Shown here in pieces: positions 51,738 through 62,682 of a stretch of DNA of 64,000 nucleotides; position 1 is the first letter of the stretch; each line of letters starts with the position of its first letter. This DNA is from Neoarius graeffei (lineage: Eukaryota; Chordata; Actinopteri; Siluriformes; Ariidae). The notes under the pieces are model-generated. The model was not told the DNA's origin, did no database searches, and worked only from the letters and a program-made list of their open reading frames with translations. Both the position numbers and the translations under genes were made by a program. Where the stretch lies: NCBI RefSeq assembly GCF_027579695.1, contig NC_083586.1, forward strand, positions 1,775,001 to 1,839,000. The letters run 5' to 3'.

Positions 51738-52277
51738 AGGGGAACTGAAGGCAATTTTTTTTTTTTTTAATTATCAAAATTCTATTTCTCATTTTATAAA
51801 ATGTAGGAATGCATTTCTGACAGCTATCTTGTCACTGCTATAGCAAGTTATGAATGTTTGAAATATGCCATGTAATATATCAGTCCATATGTCAAAGCAA
51901 TGGCTGTAAACGAGATTCACCGAGACCTGTGCGAAACTTATGAACGTCCAGCGGAAATCAAAGTGACCAACATCTGCCAATGTTGTCAAAAGACATGCTC
52001 CCGCCTTCGAATGCTGACGTAATCAAGCCGGAAGTTTTCCCTGTCCGAAATCGCTCCCTACTAGTGCTGTCTGAAATCTTAGTGACGATTATGTGGGAAA
52101 TGCGCTCGGTATAAAATGTATTTATCACAAAAAACATACATGTATTTATTATTTTGAAAACCCACCAGCCACCTGATCTGGCACATTTTAATTGTGCGAC
52201 AGTAATGAGGTAAATACCAGTGCGACGGACTAGTCCTTATCCTGTTGTCTTTACAACTCTTCTCAGTTGGTTCGAAG

Positions 52278-53523
52278 TAGGGATGTTAACTGATGACTGT
52301 TTGACCGATGGTTGACCGAATCAATGTCAACTGGTTAATTTTTTTTTTTGGTTGTTGGTTTAAAAAAAAATCAATCGTTTTGAAGCTGCCGATTGTGGAG
52401 CAGAGAACCTGGAATACTGTGTTGTAAATGCTTGGGGCATGCCATGTGGTGTAAGGACGACAGCTGACCAATCAGAAACACCCATTCAGTCATGTCCCAC
52501 CCTCCCGCCCCAGTTGAAGACAGCTGCTACTTGGCGAAAGAAAAGTCTCAGTGTTGGATTACATTTTACTACGATGTTAACCAGGTACGTAACATCAAGG
52601 AAATTCTTGACTATCAAAGAAACAAGAACACGGCACATGAATGAAGTCGATGGTTGATTAGTCTGGTGAATATTAATGTCAATGTAATAATAATACACAA
52701 GATCTGAACTAAAACCTGGTTACTCACTGATGTTACTTAGCATCAGACAGTTGCTATATTAGCTTAGCGGCTAATCAGCTCAGCTCCAGCTATCCCATTC
52801 CCAATGGCTGTGCACAATTAGCAGCCATGTAACCGTAATATCAGTAGCTGGAAAACAATTGCAGTATGAGGTCTCTGTGGCTCACTTCGAAGAAAAGTGC
52901 CTAGTCCGTAGCAGTATGCAATATCAACACACAGCCTACTGCAGTTAACTGGAAACACCAGGGGCCGTATCGCTAAAACGTCCTATCTTCAATGAAAAGT
53001 TAAGATGGGACAAGTGTACGATAGGATTGTTTTCAATAGGCTACTCAATGCAAGCACCGGTAGTGACTGAGCTAAAGCTTGCCGCTTAGAAAATGACGGC
53101 AATTTATTGAGAACATGTTCACACTGATATTTTTAATGCCAAGTTGCAACTGAACAAAAGTGCGTGCCCCTTGCTGACATGGCCGCAGACACAGACCCGG
53201 GTGGAGAAGGACAAGGAGGAGGGGTCGAGGGGGGATTTCACGCTTCTCACGATGTCTCTAAGCTGGAGCCATTTGTCCTCCGCTCCAATACAAACCCCTT
53301 GACATCAGTGCTGCGTTTGACTAAATGTTTCGCGCTGTAGAAAAGGTAATGTGAGTGGAGGGCAGCGACTGGGACTGAATGTGCGGATGCTCGCGGTTAG
53401 ATTTAGAATAGATTCTAATAATTCCAATTCTAGAATTTTAAACTCATAGGTTAACCGACTTTAACCGGCTAATGAGGCTCGGTGGTCGGTCAAGATTTTT
53501 TTTTTTAGTTTTCGCCATCCCTA
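52278..53523. mobile_element. hAT element with TAGGGATG ends
   Basis: The ends are TAGGGATGTTAAC and GCCATCCCTA, with duplications GTTCGAAG (52270-52277) and GTTCAAAG (53524-53531). gttgaccgatggttgaccg-like motifs near the left end recur inverted near the right end (gttaaccgactttaaccgg). Promoter-like centre, no transposase. Confidence 0.82.
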
Positions 53524-53544
53524 GTTCAAAGTCATATGGAATAA

Positions 53545-54040
53545 TCTGTGTGTCACGTATGCGAGGGAGGCGGATGTATGTGCAGAAGTATACAGTTTAA
53601 TAAAGTGCAGGAAAAAAAACAATCCAAAATGACAGGCTAGATCAAAAACAAGAATACAGACAAAAAGGTTGGTTGAGGTGCAAATAGTACATCAAAGGGT
53701 AAGCGTACATCAAAGGGACCATACAAACTACATTCAACATGGCTAAGGCTGCACGGTGGTGTAGTGGTTAGCACAGTAGAACGAGAAACTGGCACAAGGA
53801 TTGTGAAACAGGAAATCAAGACAATGGGTAGAAAGGCTTGGTAATGCATATTATAATACTTTGCGACGCAAATGCATCAGCGCAGTCCTTAAATAGGCAA
53901 ACACGCAATTCCTTAACTGAGCTCAGGTGCACCTTATTCTTGGCGTGCGTGCTGGAGTCCACTCGGTGCGCACAGCCTGAGGCGTGCCTTCAGGTGCATG
54001 CGCCACAGCGCGCAGGACTGACACTCCATCACTGATGAAG
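53545..54040. other. Unclassified repeat-like segment
   Basis: From tgtgtcacgtatgcgaggga to cgcgcaggactgacact, composition and phrases (taataaagtgcaggaaaaaa, caggaaatcaagacaatggg) look like a fish LTR-type or DNA repeat, but there is no frame and no clear boundary. Confidence 0.35.
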
Positions 54041-54252
54041 CTGGCAAACCTCGAAATTAATCTAAATTGGAATATCACGATCTGGCCACTGTGTAAACAA
54101 TTTTCAAAATGGCGGTGCTGACACTTCACGTTTGAAGTCTCGCACAAGTCTCGTGAGGATTGCGCAGATACTGTAAGTGACGCCTGCTGTGGACCATACA
54201 AACTACATTCAACATGGCTAAGGCTGCACGGTGGTGTAGTGGTTAGCACAGT
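53718..54252. repeat. 62-bp direct duplication including a SINE head
   Basis: gaccatacaaactacattcaacatggctaaggctgcacgg... to agcacagta occurs identically at 53718-53779 and 54191-54252. The first copy stops in the SINE box A region and runs into unrelated sequence; the second continues into a full SINE. Confidence 0.93.
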
Positions 54253-54577
54253 AGCCTCACAGCAAGAAGGTTCCGGGTTCGAACCCAGCGGCTGGCGAGG
54301 GCCTTTCTGTGCGGAGTTTGCATGTTCTTCCCGTGTCTGCGTGGGTTTCCTCCGGGTGCTCTGGTTTCCCCCACAATCCAAAGACATGCAGTTAGGTTGA
54401 CGTGGGGCGGCCTTTGGCTGAGGTGCCCTTGAGCAAGGTACCTAACCCCTAACTGCTCCCTGGGCGCTGTAGTATGGCTGCCCACTGCTCTGAGTGTGTG
54501 TGCACGTGTGTTCACTGCTTCAGATGAGTTAAATGCAGAGGATGAATTTCACTGTGCATGTGACAAAGGTTTCTTCT
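54223..54577 (+). mobile_element. tRNA-derived SINE, second subfamily
   Basis: The head, GGCTGCACGGTGGTGTAGTG, box B GGTTCGAACCC, core, and the cttgagcaaggtacctaacc type 3' part end acaaaggtttcttcttct. Same subfamily as 28514-28880. Confidence 0.93.
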
Positions 54578-54859
54578 TCTAAAAAACAAAAAGGCTGATG
54601 AGTATAATATAATCTGCCAATACCAGTCACGATATAAGGTTAATAAAACCGAAAACGTAATTGAATAACGTTAATTAAGAAATAAAGCAAGTTTAAAAAT
54701 GACTTCAGTTCCCCTTTAACTCTGACAAGAGGTACTTGTACTAGGACCACATGCGGCTAGAATTAGGTTTTCTGATTGTACTGGGGTGGGACGTCTGAGC
54801 GCAGGTCTTGCCACCGCACCTTCAAACATTTTCTAGGGGAAACACTTATTTATGAGAAA

Positions 54860-56155
54860 TTGAAAACCAGAAAATTAAAATTATACAGTATATTTTCAAT
54901 TTTAAATTATTAACTTTGAATATATATCCTCCACTGATTAATTGTTGTTGTCTAATTATTCATTGTGGCTCCTGTATGGTATTTTTAATGGTTGCGATGA
55001 AAGTTGCGGTGTTTTTTAGGTTTTTGTTGCGATTACAGTACATTGCAGGAGGAAGTGAAAGTTGTGAGAAATTGTTGCGATTTTCTCTTTTTGTGATTAA
55101 AATTGAGTGATATGTTAAATATTAAGTTATTACTGAAAAACTATTGATTAAAAAAACAGACACTGAAAAATGGTCCTATAAACAACTTTACCAATATAAA
55201 AGATTACCAGGACTACAAAAATACAGAAAAATGGGCTTTGCTTATCCAAATGCACCTGTTGGTTCAAAAGTTAAAGTGCATAGAACCTCACAGCACAACA
55301 TGAAGTTACCTTAAAATATAATATAAATGCCTCAGCTTTCATGTAGGAAAAAAAACTATTAATACTAGTACTGTGTGCAGGCAGTCTCTCCTGAAGACTA
55401 AATTAAACAATAATTATTAACTAATAAAATAAATGGCTCAGGCTTCATAGAAGGAAAAAAAACAATTTGAACAGAATCTCACAGTATGATGCTGAAGCTG
55501 CCTAAACAATGGAAAATAAAATACCATTTTGGCAAAAATGTTGGCTTGTATTAAGTAAAAAAATAATGTAAAGTGCACGCAGTCCTTCACTGTAAACATA
55601 ACACTTTCAGTAACAGAATTTAAGCCTATATAAACACTGACTCGCACATGCTGCTTCTCTTGAACGGAAACACGGAAGTAAGGCAGAAGGTGGTTTGTCG
55701 ACGTCACCTTAAGACGACGCCAACGATTGGTCAAATTTGTGGGGAAGTTGCGGTGATTGGATATAATTGCAACACCGCCCTGAATTCACGGGGATTGGTT
55801 GAATTTGCGTTGAAGTTGCAAATCCCAACATTGCGAAATCCTGGAGGGTCTGGTAAACGATCGTTTACTTTTCAGCTCAAATACATGAAGCGGTATTGGC
55901 CGGTTTCGCGAGCGGAATATTGCGCATGCGTGCATCGCTCTTTCCGAAAAGAAACATCCGGTGATTCATCAAAACAATATGTTGAGTGAGATGCTTCAGA
56001 AATCGTGTGAATAAACTGATAAATTTGATATGTAACGCGAATATCGGTGTATTTTGGCACTTGTCCAATCGGACGAGTAACTGAGATGATGAACTTGTCT
56101 GACATAAAGGATCACTTGTCCCGGATAAGCGGACAACCGTTAATGTCAAGCCCTG
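54860..56155 (-). mobile_element. hAT-type element, copy C, with inner CAGACCC element
   Basis: Read on the minus strand from 56155: CAGGGCTTGACATTAACGG, then the same sequence as copy B up to 36975, without the ISL2EU-like insertion (empty site at 55914-55927), then the inner element from 55852 to about 55015, and shared sequence to 54860. The other terminus is lost at aggggaaacact. Copies B and C share the truncated inner element, showing they descend from one composite. Confidence 0.82.
55015..55852 (-). mobile_element. CAGACCCTCC-type transposon, copy in hAT C
   Basis: It starts at 55852 (reversed CAGACCCTCCAGGATTTCGC) next to the palindrome gtaaacgatcgtttac. The body matches 40101-40970. 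It also gives the undisturbed target of foldback copy 1 (gtttatataggcttaaa, reverse of 55619-55635). Confidence 0.82.
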
Positions 56156-56247
56156 AGGAAGTCTATCGGTCTCGTCACCATTTCCGCTATACTAAAACAC
56201 AGAGCTGACTGCAACTCCGATCCTTCATTATGAGCTAATTTATTGCC

Positions 56248-56541
56248 ATGCCACTTAGATATGTTGCTGGCTGGTGCAGCAGTATGACAGAAGCTGGATT
56301 TACGTTGCATTCATGGCCGAAGAATGTTCAAACTACAAAGATTTGGAGGCGTTTTGCAAGAAGTTCATGGGCACATTGGGCGCCTACTCAGTGGTCTCTC
56401 CTCTGCTCTACACATTTTACTGAAGACTCGTACGAAACCTCTGATCTGTTGAGGAGCATTGTCTATAAGCCCATATTGAAAGAGGGTGCAGTATCAACAA
56501 TTAAAGAAAACTACAAGGAAAGGAAAGCATTTATTTATTAA
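56248..56541 (+). pseudogene. THAP-domain fragment with a lost zinc ligand
   Basis: The frame encodes MPLRYVAGWCSSMTEAGFTL, HSWPKN, KIWRRFARSSWAHWAPTQWS, LLCSTHFTEDSYET and YKPILKEGAVSTI. THAP fingers use C-x(2-4)-C ... C-x2-H; here the second pair is present as CSTH, but the first Cys position (before VAGWC) is occupied by Tyr, so zinc binding is doubtful. THAP domains are found in P- and Kolobok-type transposases and in many fish transposon proteins. The fragment ends at TAA 56539 with no transposase after it. Confidence 0.65.
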
Positions 56542-57480
56542 TTTTTAAAGGAAAGTGAGTTCAGTTGCACCAGACGGAACGGGAAGCTTGGGCAGTGACC
56601 TCCCTGCAGTTGTTGCTAAAACCGGTGACATCCCGTTCCGTCCTGGGTTTTAGTAATTGCCTGAGCTGAGCAGTAATGGCGGAATACACAGTATGAAGAA
56701 AACAGTGAATGAGTGGAGAAGCCATCTTATTTCTAAACTGGATATTGCTGCCATCTCACCCTTACGTGGAAAAATTGAATGAACAGAGAACTGAACGAAC
56801 AACTGAAAGTCAGATTGTTTCAAAAACAATCGGTCACAAGATCGGCCTTCAAGAAGCGAGAACACAGACGGGTAAGGTCCGACTCTCATCTGGATTAAAA
56901 AAAACAACACGTTTATCTGCATTTAGATTAATACATGCAAGTTGTGTTTTTAGATTCCCGGTATAAGATTTAATTTGCTTCATTATGTGATTCTCAGTTC
57001 ATCTGATTATTTAATTAGCCTTTTACGTTTTATGAGTGAAAATGCATGCATGTATGTACATGTATGTTGCATAAGTTTTATAACACCTATCCTGTTTTAA
57101 TGAGAGTCAACCCACAATCAATAAGTCAAATCAGTCTTAGTTGAGCAAGTCCGTAATGGTATTTCTGACTTTCACCATAAATCTTTATTTATATGACTTT
57201 GGTCTATAGCTGTCAAAGGCCCTGGCCTTAAAACCGGTTACCGCAGTGATGTCATGCACTCAGACATTCTAGCTCAGCGGGGCAGCTCGAATGCCAAATT
57301 TATGGTCGAGTTTAACTCTCAGAAATATAATTTTTTTTTTTTATTCCCATTTATGCAGCATACAAGAGTCAAGGATGGAGATGCTATCCGCTCCGAAATT
57401 TATTTAAAAATAAAGGTTCTGCGTATCTCCGTTAAGAGTGTACGTCGTGTTCTGAGTGTAAGCAGGGACTCCGTCAAGAC
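56542..57480. other. No gene recognised
   Basis: aaaaccggtgacatcccgtt (56618) and aaaaccggttaccgcagtga (57230) are similar phrases in direct order and may be remnants of a duplicated promoter segment. No frame is supported. Confidence 0.4.
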
Positions 57481-57776
57481 CAACTATAACAGCATAACAT
57501 ACTTACCAACCCTCCCGATTTCGGCGGGAGGCTCCCGATTTTAGCCTCTGTCTCCTGACTCCCGATCGTATTTGTTAAAAACTGGATAATCTCCCGGTTT
57601 GGGGAAATCCCTAGCGCCAAGTTAAAAATACTCCCGATTATGTCCAATGAGAATCGTATGAGAAACACTGCTGACGTCAACTGATTTTTTACCAATCAGC
57701 GAACAGAATGACAGTCACTTCCGTAATGTAGGATTCACCCAGGCTGTCCGACATTTTTTACAAGCAGTCATTCATC

Positions 57777-57892
57777 ATGGCCACTAAACCCAATACCAAA
57801 CAGCAAAAATATGACTGCAAATCCCAGGTTGCATGGGAGAATGAATTTCCATGGATAAGCAAATGTTCAACCGGCCAGTTACACATTTTAAG
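57777..57892 (+). CDS. First exon of a hAT-type gene following a CCCTCCCGATTT terminus
   Basis: ATG 57777 encodes MATKPNTKQQKYDCKSQVAW, ENEFPWISKCSTGQLHI, and stops at the donor GTAAAG (57893). Upstream, 57507-57615 contains ccaaccctcccgatttcggc with repeated ctcccgattt phrases, typical of the end and 5' region of a known fish hAT class (recollection). No further exon was identified downstream. The start is the first ATG after a TATA-poor, CCAAT-containing (accaatcagc) promoter-like segment. Confidence 0.5.
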
Positions 57893-59320
57893 GTAAAGAT
57901 ACCTTAAATCAGAATATAATGGACATTTGAGTGTGAAATTAAACTAGTCTTCCATACCATTTCAGAAACAAACTGTACAACTTCTAAAGTGTTTAGTGAA
58001 ACTTTGCAGGACAGAGAATGTGTTTGGTGAGTGTATTTGAATAGTGTGGTAGTGTCTTGGTGCTATTTTGAATTTGTTTGAAAGTTTTAAGTGAAAGTTT
58101 ACAAGTGAATTATCTGGAAATTGATTGATTTTGATCGAGTTTTGAGGTTTTAAGTGAAAGATTACTAGTGAGTGTATTTTGGTAGTACTAAAATTTTGCA
58201 TTGGAGTTAATTTCTTTGTGGAGTATATTTTGATAGTATGGTAGTATTTTATAGTGCCATTTTTAAATTTTGTTTTAAAACTTTCAAAGTTTGCAAATGA
58301 GCAAATTCCTTTGCTGCATTCCGATAGGATTTTGATAGTATTTCTAGTGCTTTTTAAAAAATTCTGTTGGAAAGTGTTTAGTGAGAGAGATGCATTTTAG
58401 TAGTACTAAGACAGTGCAGTATTTATTTGAGTTACTATTTTGGTTACATCTTATTAAAATTTTATTTAATTTATATATGATATTATAGTTCTCTGTATTT
58501 TTACATGAGTTTACAGAAGGAAAACACATTTGATGCAATCCAATAATACTTTCATTCACTGTGACTATTTTAAGAAATGATAAACATTCTCATGGATTAA
58601 AGTTTTCTGTCGCTACGACGGATTTCCGTCAACTGGGAGCGCTAAAGGTCAATAATGAGAGTGATGCAGATCCGAGGGAAAAAAAAAGGGGGGTAGGCCC
58701 ATAGGTCTGACACCGATGTGATTTAGAACTTCACCAAGCTGCTGTGATTGCCTGTTGTTGAACCCTTTCTTGTGCTATGTTTGAGTATATGTAAAGGAAT
58801 AAGTTGTTGCGCTAGATAGGCATAAATAAATAAATAAATACAGCCTCCACTACTGTCTAGTCCCGGGGAGGCTCGGCGTAGGCCACTGATGAAACTATTT
58901 GGCTGTCCTACTACTAGGCAACTAGGTTACTTGTCTACTACTAATACTAGGCCTTTTGTAGTAGTAGTAGTAATAATGATATTTGCCTATTGAAAGGTGA
59001 TCAGGTGAAAAAGTTGAAGCCGCAGCAAGACCTATGCTATTAAGCCTTTTGTAGGCTTCAGCAGACAACGTTCTGGAAAGGCTGTGTTTTTCTTTGGTTT
59101 GATTAGGCTACGATTTAATCTTTAAACATTATGGTTTCAGTAGTTCGCTTAAACATTGGAGGCTGCAGAGTCAGGCTGCAAGATTTCCTGACACTTGTTT
59201 AAGATGCCAAACTTCACAGTAAGGAGAAAATAATTCCACAGTATTTAGTGCCTTGTCAGTCTCAAAAATTAATAGTGAAGGAGCAATGCGAATTAAGTCC
59301 CAAAAAAACATCTCGTAGGC
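57893..59320. other. AT-rich non-coding stretch
   Basis: 57990-58420 contains loose repeats of phrases such as agtgaaagttt, gtagtatttt and gagtgtatttt, suggesting an old degenerate tandem array. cctagcg-type and ggatttccgtc phrases near 58620 may be hAT remnants. No frame. Confidence 0.45.
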
Positions 59321-59518
59321 CTGTGGGTGGTAGAAATGGGCAACTGGACTTGCTTGAAGATTCTTGAAAATGTTTCACCTCTCGTCCAAAAGGCTTCCTC
59401 AGTTCTGTCTGACTAATAGGGAGTAGTCAGACAGAACTGAGGAAGCCTTTTGGACGAGAGGTGAAACGTTTTCAAGAATCTTGAAGCAAGTCCAGTTGCC
59501 CATTTCTACCACCCACAG
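59321..59518. repeat. 94-bp inverted repeat (hairpin)
   Basis: Arms 59321-59414 (ctgtgggtggtagaaatggg...) and 59425-59518 pair with two or three mismatches around a 10-base loop aatagggagt. The arm contains ctgaggaagccttttggacg, a phrase common in fish repeat tails. Confidence 0.95.
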
Positions 59519-60399
59519 TTTACTATGACCTGGATGATTGAGAATCTTCACAGGCATATCTCATAGGCCTATATTTTACATTTTCAAAAAAAGTCCGGAA
59601 TTGGAAGTCGGTCAGTGGAGTGTAATGAAGTGTCTTATTCACTCAGCACAAAAGGTTGGAAAACAGTGGAGAAAACAGCGATTGCTTAAATAGGCTACTA
59701 ATGGTTTACATTAGTAACTTAATGTATGTGACAAATTCATTGATTAAATAGATAAAGAAGCCAATACTCCGAAGCTCAAAATTCAGGAAAGTGGCTCCGG
59801 TGTCGCAAGTGCACAAGAACAGTTATTTGAAAGTTAACCTGATGAATTTGTGCGTGCGCGTGCGATTTCATGAAGAACCGGGACAATTGGCATTCGGTGA
59901 AAGATTCACACCTATGACTCATTATATTCGCGCGCGCCCTCTCGCCCACTGTTGCTTCATTTTCCCGATTTACACGAGTGTCTGAAGATGGAGTTTTCAG
60001 AAATCTCCACTCTGCCCCGAGTTTGCGAAAGTAGCTGTTTTCAGTGACTGAAACCTCCATATAGGTGTGAATGAGAGGTGCAACCGAATAAATAAATATG
60101 CGTCTTTTTTATCCGGCTACATGTAGGCTATCACTGCGCAAAGCCTCTAATGTTGAAATGGTAATAATATTTGTTAAAATAATAGTAGGCTAATTTCCAC
60201 ATTAATCGGTAAAATGGCCCAAGGGGATGGGGGGATGGCCGTTTTATAAGGGGGATGATTTGAGATTTTTATTTCAGAAGGGGGAAGGCTCCCCCTACAC
60301 CCCCCCCCCCCAACTCGAGTACTGCGTATAAGGCCACCAGACACAGGCCCTTCGATTTCCATCACTAGAGTGCGTCAAATTACTTTCAGTTTTGCCAGC
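59519..60399. other. No gene recognised; G/C-run segment
   Basis: 60215-60313 has G- and C-runs (ggggatggggggatggcc, cacccccccccccc) like the internal parts of hAT termini. No frame is supported. Confidence 0.4.
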
Positions 60400-60573
60400 A
60401 TGGACGCGCTTCTTTTAAATGAAGGCACAGATGTGTCAGACATCGACAAAACGGTAAAGAATAAGTGGAGATGGGCTTGGCGAAATGAAATGGGCGATAA
60501 TGGCAAGCCATTTAGTTCATGGTGCAAAAAGATGAAAATGGCAGGTGTGCGCTTTTGTGTAGTTTGCCATTAA
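60400..60573 (+). pseudogene. N-terminal fragment of a fish transposon-type zinc-finger protein
   Basis: From ATG 60400: MDALLLNEGTDVSDIDKTVK, NKWRWAWRNEMGDNGKPFSS, WCKKMKMAGVRFCVVCH, then an in-frame TAA inside an A-run, after which the same frame continues KKVYGSNGKK. The NKWRW..W, SxWCKK and FCxVCxxxxxYGxxGKK pattern resembles the start of hAT-related BED/TTF-finger proteins in fish (recollection). The TAA may come from a homopolymer indel. Confidence 0.5.
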
Positions 60574-61047
60574 AAAAAAGTCTATGGAAGCAATGGCAAA
60601 AAACTAGATGCCTTTGGCTTCACTGCGAAGAAGCAGAAAAAGTGAACTTTCACTTTATTTTTCTTGCAAGTTCTTTCTGTTCCACTCTTTTGAAAGCATG
60701 GTTCAAGTTCAACTGCACTTGCACTTTTTGAAATTGTTGAAATAAATTTGCACTTTGCGCTGAAAACTTGATGTTTCATCATTTATAGCCAGTAATGACA
60801 ATGGTCAAGTCTTGCCTTAGCTTTAGTCATTGTTAAAATTATGTAAATGTACTATAAGTAGGGGCCTAGGGGATAATGGACAACACGGCATTTAAAATTT
60901 GACGCATCGCTGATGTGGTAGGGGCCAATGACATGGAGCTTTTTTTTTTCAGTCAGATGATTTTTTTTTTTTTTTGCTTTAATCCATGCATTCTTCTAAA
61001 GCATCACTTGTGTTATTTTCTGTGGGTCTCTGTATGTATACAATATT

Positions 61048-62323
61048 CAGGCATGAGATTTTTCAGCTCAAAATCTGATTTAAGCAGACTTCCCTTTCAT
61101 TGTTATTATATTAAAATTCAAGACAAGCGTATTAGGCCATCCTTAAAAAAAATCCGTTTCCTGTCCACCGGGTGAGCAAACAAATTTTCGGGAGGGAGGG
61201 ATTTATTTTATTTTATTTTTATATATGGATGGATAAGAAATCGCAATGCTCTGTTTGCTTTTTCTTTCAGTACTTTTTTAATTACAAAAGCAGACACATT
61301 TAATAAAATGACAGTTTAATCAACTGAAACTTGTACAAAAACTTTAACTTAGCATTTTAAATGCTGACTGCAACATTTGCAAAACTTTTACAAAAGGTAC
61401 TTAAAATGTCCGACACACAGACTTTTTGTAGTTCTAAATCGACCGTTAGGCCTAGTTCGGATGAAATTACACTATTAAAATGATCACTGAATGATTTGTT
61501 TTTCTGAATCTTTACTATTTTGTTGTTCGCTAGAATACCATTTTGCGATTTCACACTTAAGCAAAATTTAAAACTCCGGATCTGCTTCCTTCATGGTGGC
61601 TGCCATTTTTTTGTGCCACACGGCGCATGTGCAGAGCTGATTCAGTTCAGAGGGCGCGCGCACTCGGCGGAGGCAGTAGTGTGTCAGAGGAAACAGAAGC
61701 AGAGATGACGCTTATTTTGTCTCCGGTAAACCAGTCTTCTCTCGTTCAATTATGTGCTGGCATCAAAAGACACTGTTGGTTGTAAATGAAACCAAACTGA
61801 GTCATTGGAGTGTATTTTCATACACAAATGGAGAAATGTTCGCCAAGTGTTTAATTGTGTAGCCACCACTGCAGACCGTTGTCGTTGTTAATTCATAGCA
61901 TGCTCAGCTGCGTGAATGTGTCATGCACCAAAAATAAGAGATTTACAAGCCAGGAACGCCTCATGATGCAATACGCAAGAAAAGAAAGAAGATTTACTGC
62001 CATTTTACTTTGTATTTGAGTAAAGTGAATAAATAAATGGAAAATACATTTAACCCTGGGAACTGTGTGCACAGGAGTTTATTTTGTGCTACTTATTTGT
62101 CATGGCTGGCTAGTATGAGCCTTAGTGGAAAGCCCTGGGAATGCGTAAATGCAAGTTCGATTTTAGATTTACGAACCCCCCCAAAAATGTCGAAAAACCG
62201 GCGTTAAAAAAAAAAAAAATTCAACTGCACAAACGGCACTCACCCGGCCGGTGGACCGGAAACAGAACATTTTTTAATAATGGCCTTATTTCAGATTTTT
62301 CACTCTGAGATCTTTCATGCCTG
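61048..62323. mobile_element. hAT-like element with CAGGCATGA ends
   Basis: The ends are CAGGCATGAGATTTTTCAG and, reversed, CAGGCATGAAAGATCTCAGA, each followed by AATCTGA-type sequence and, further in, ccaccgggtgag / cacccggccggtgg. The inner part has a CpG-rich promoter-like stretch (61570-61720). The 8-bp duplication is not recognisable (acaatatt / atacatga). Confidence 0.6.
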
Positions 62324-62682
62324 ATACATGAATCCCATAACCTATAGCAGGGATGGGCAACTTGCATGATAAAGAGGGACACAATTTATCATCACCACCA
62401 TCAGAGGGCCACATGACCACGCACTTCAACTAATCAGATATGAGAGAAGTTACAAAAGAATTTTAAATAAGAACAAAATATTTGTATATTCTTATGTCTG
62501 TATGTTTATTGAACCAACATACATTTATTTAATATTTTCCACACTGAAATGCATTTTTAACATAATGCTCGTCTTGTTAAACGACAAACACAAGTTTGTT
62601 TTAAAAGAAACAAAGTGCAAAGGGCTCACATTCAACGAGGCACAAAACTAAAAAAAAACAGTGGCCCAACATTAAGTGCAAC

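Larger units (their letters stand above)
51738..54715. mobile_element. Kolobok-type element (TTAA target, AGGGGAACTGAAG ends)
   Basis: TTAA|AGGGGAACTGAAG at 51734-51750 and CTTCAGTTCCCCT|TTAA at 54703-54719. TTAA followed by AGGRR is the signature of T2-type Kolobok elements (family knowledge; piggyBac also uses TTAA but begins CCC). No transposase. It contains the hAT 52278-53523, a SINE, and a partial duplication. Confidence 0.82.

Noticed and set aside
50485-54850. A single hAT spanning this whole interval
   Set aside because: Ends ttgttctccacggg and aggggaaacact are only loosely complementary and no 8-bp duplication is visible, so it was left unassigned.
61048-62323. 8-bp target duplication for the CAGGCATGA hAT
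   Set aside because: The flanks acaatatt and atacatga agree at too few positions to count.
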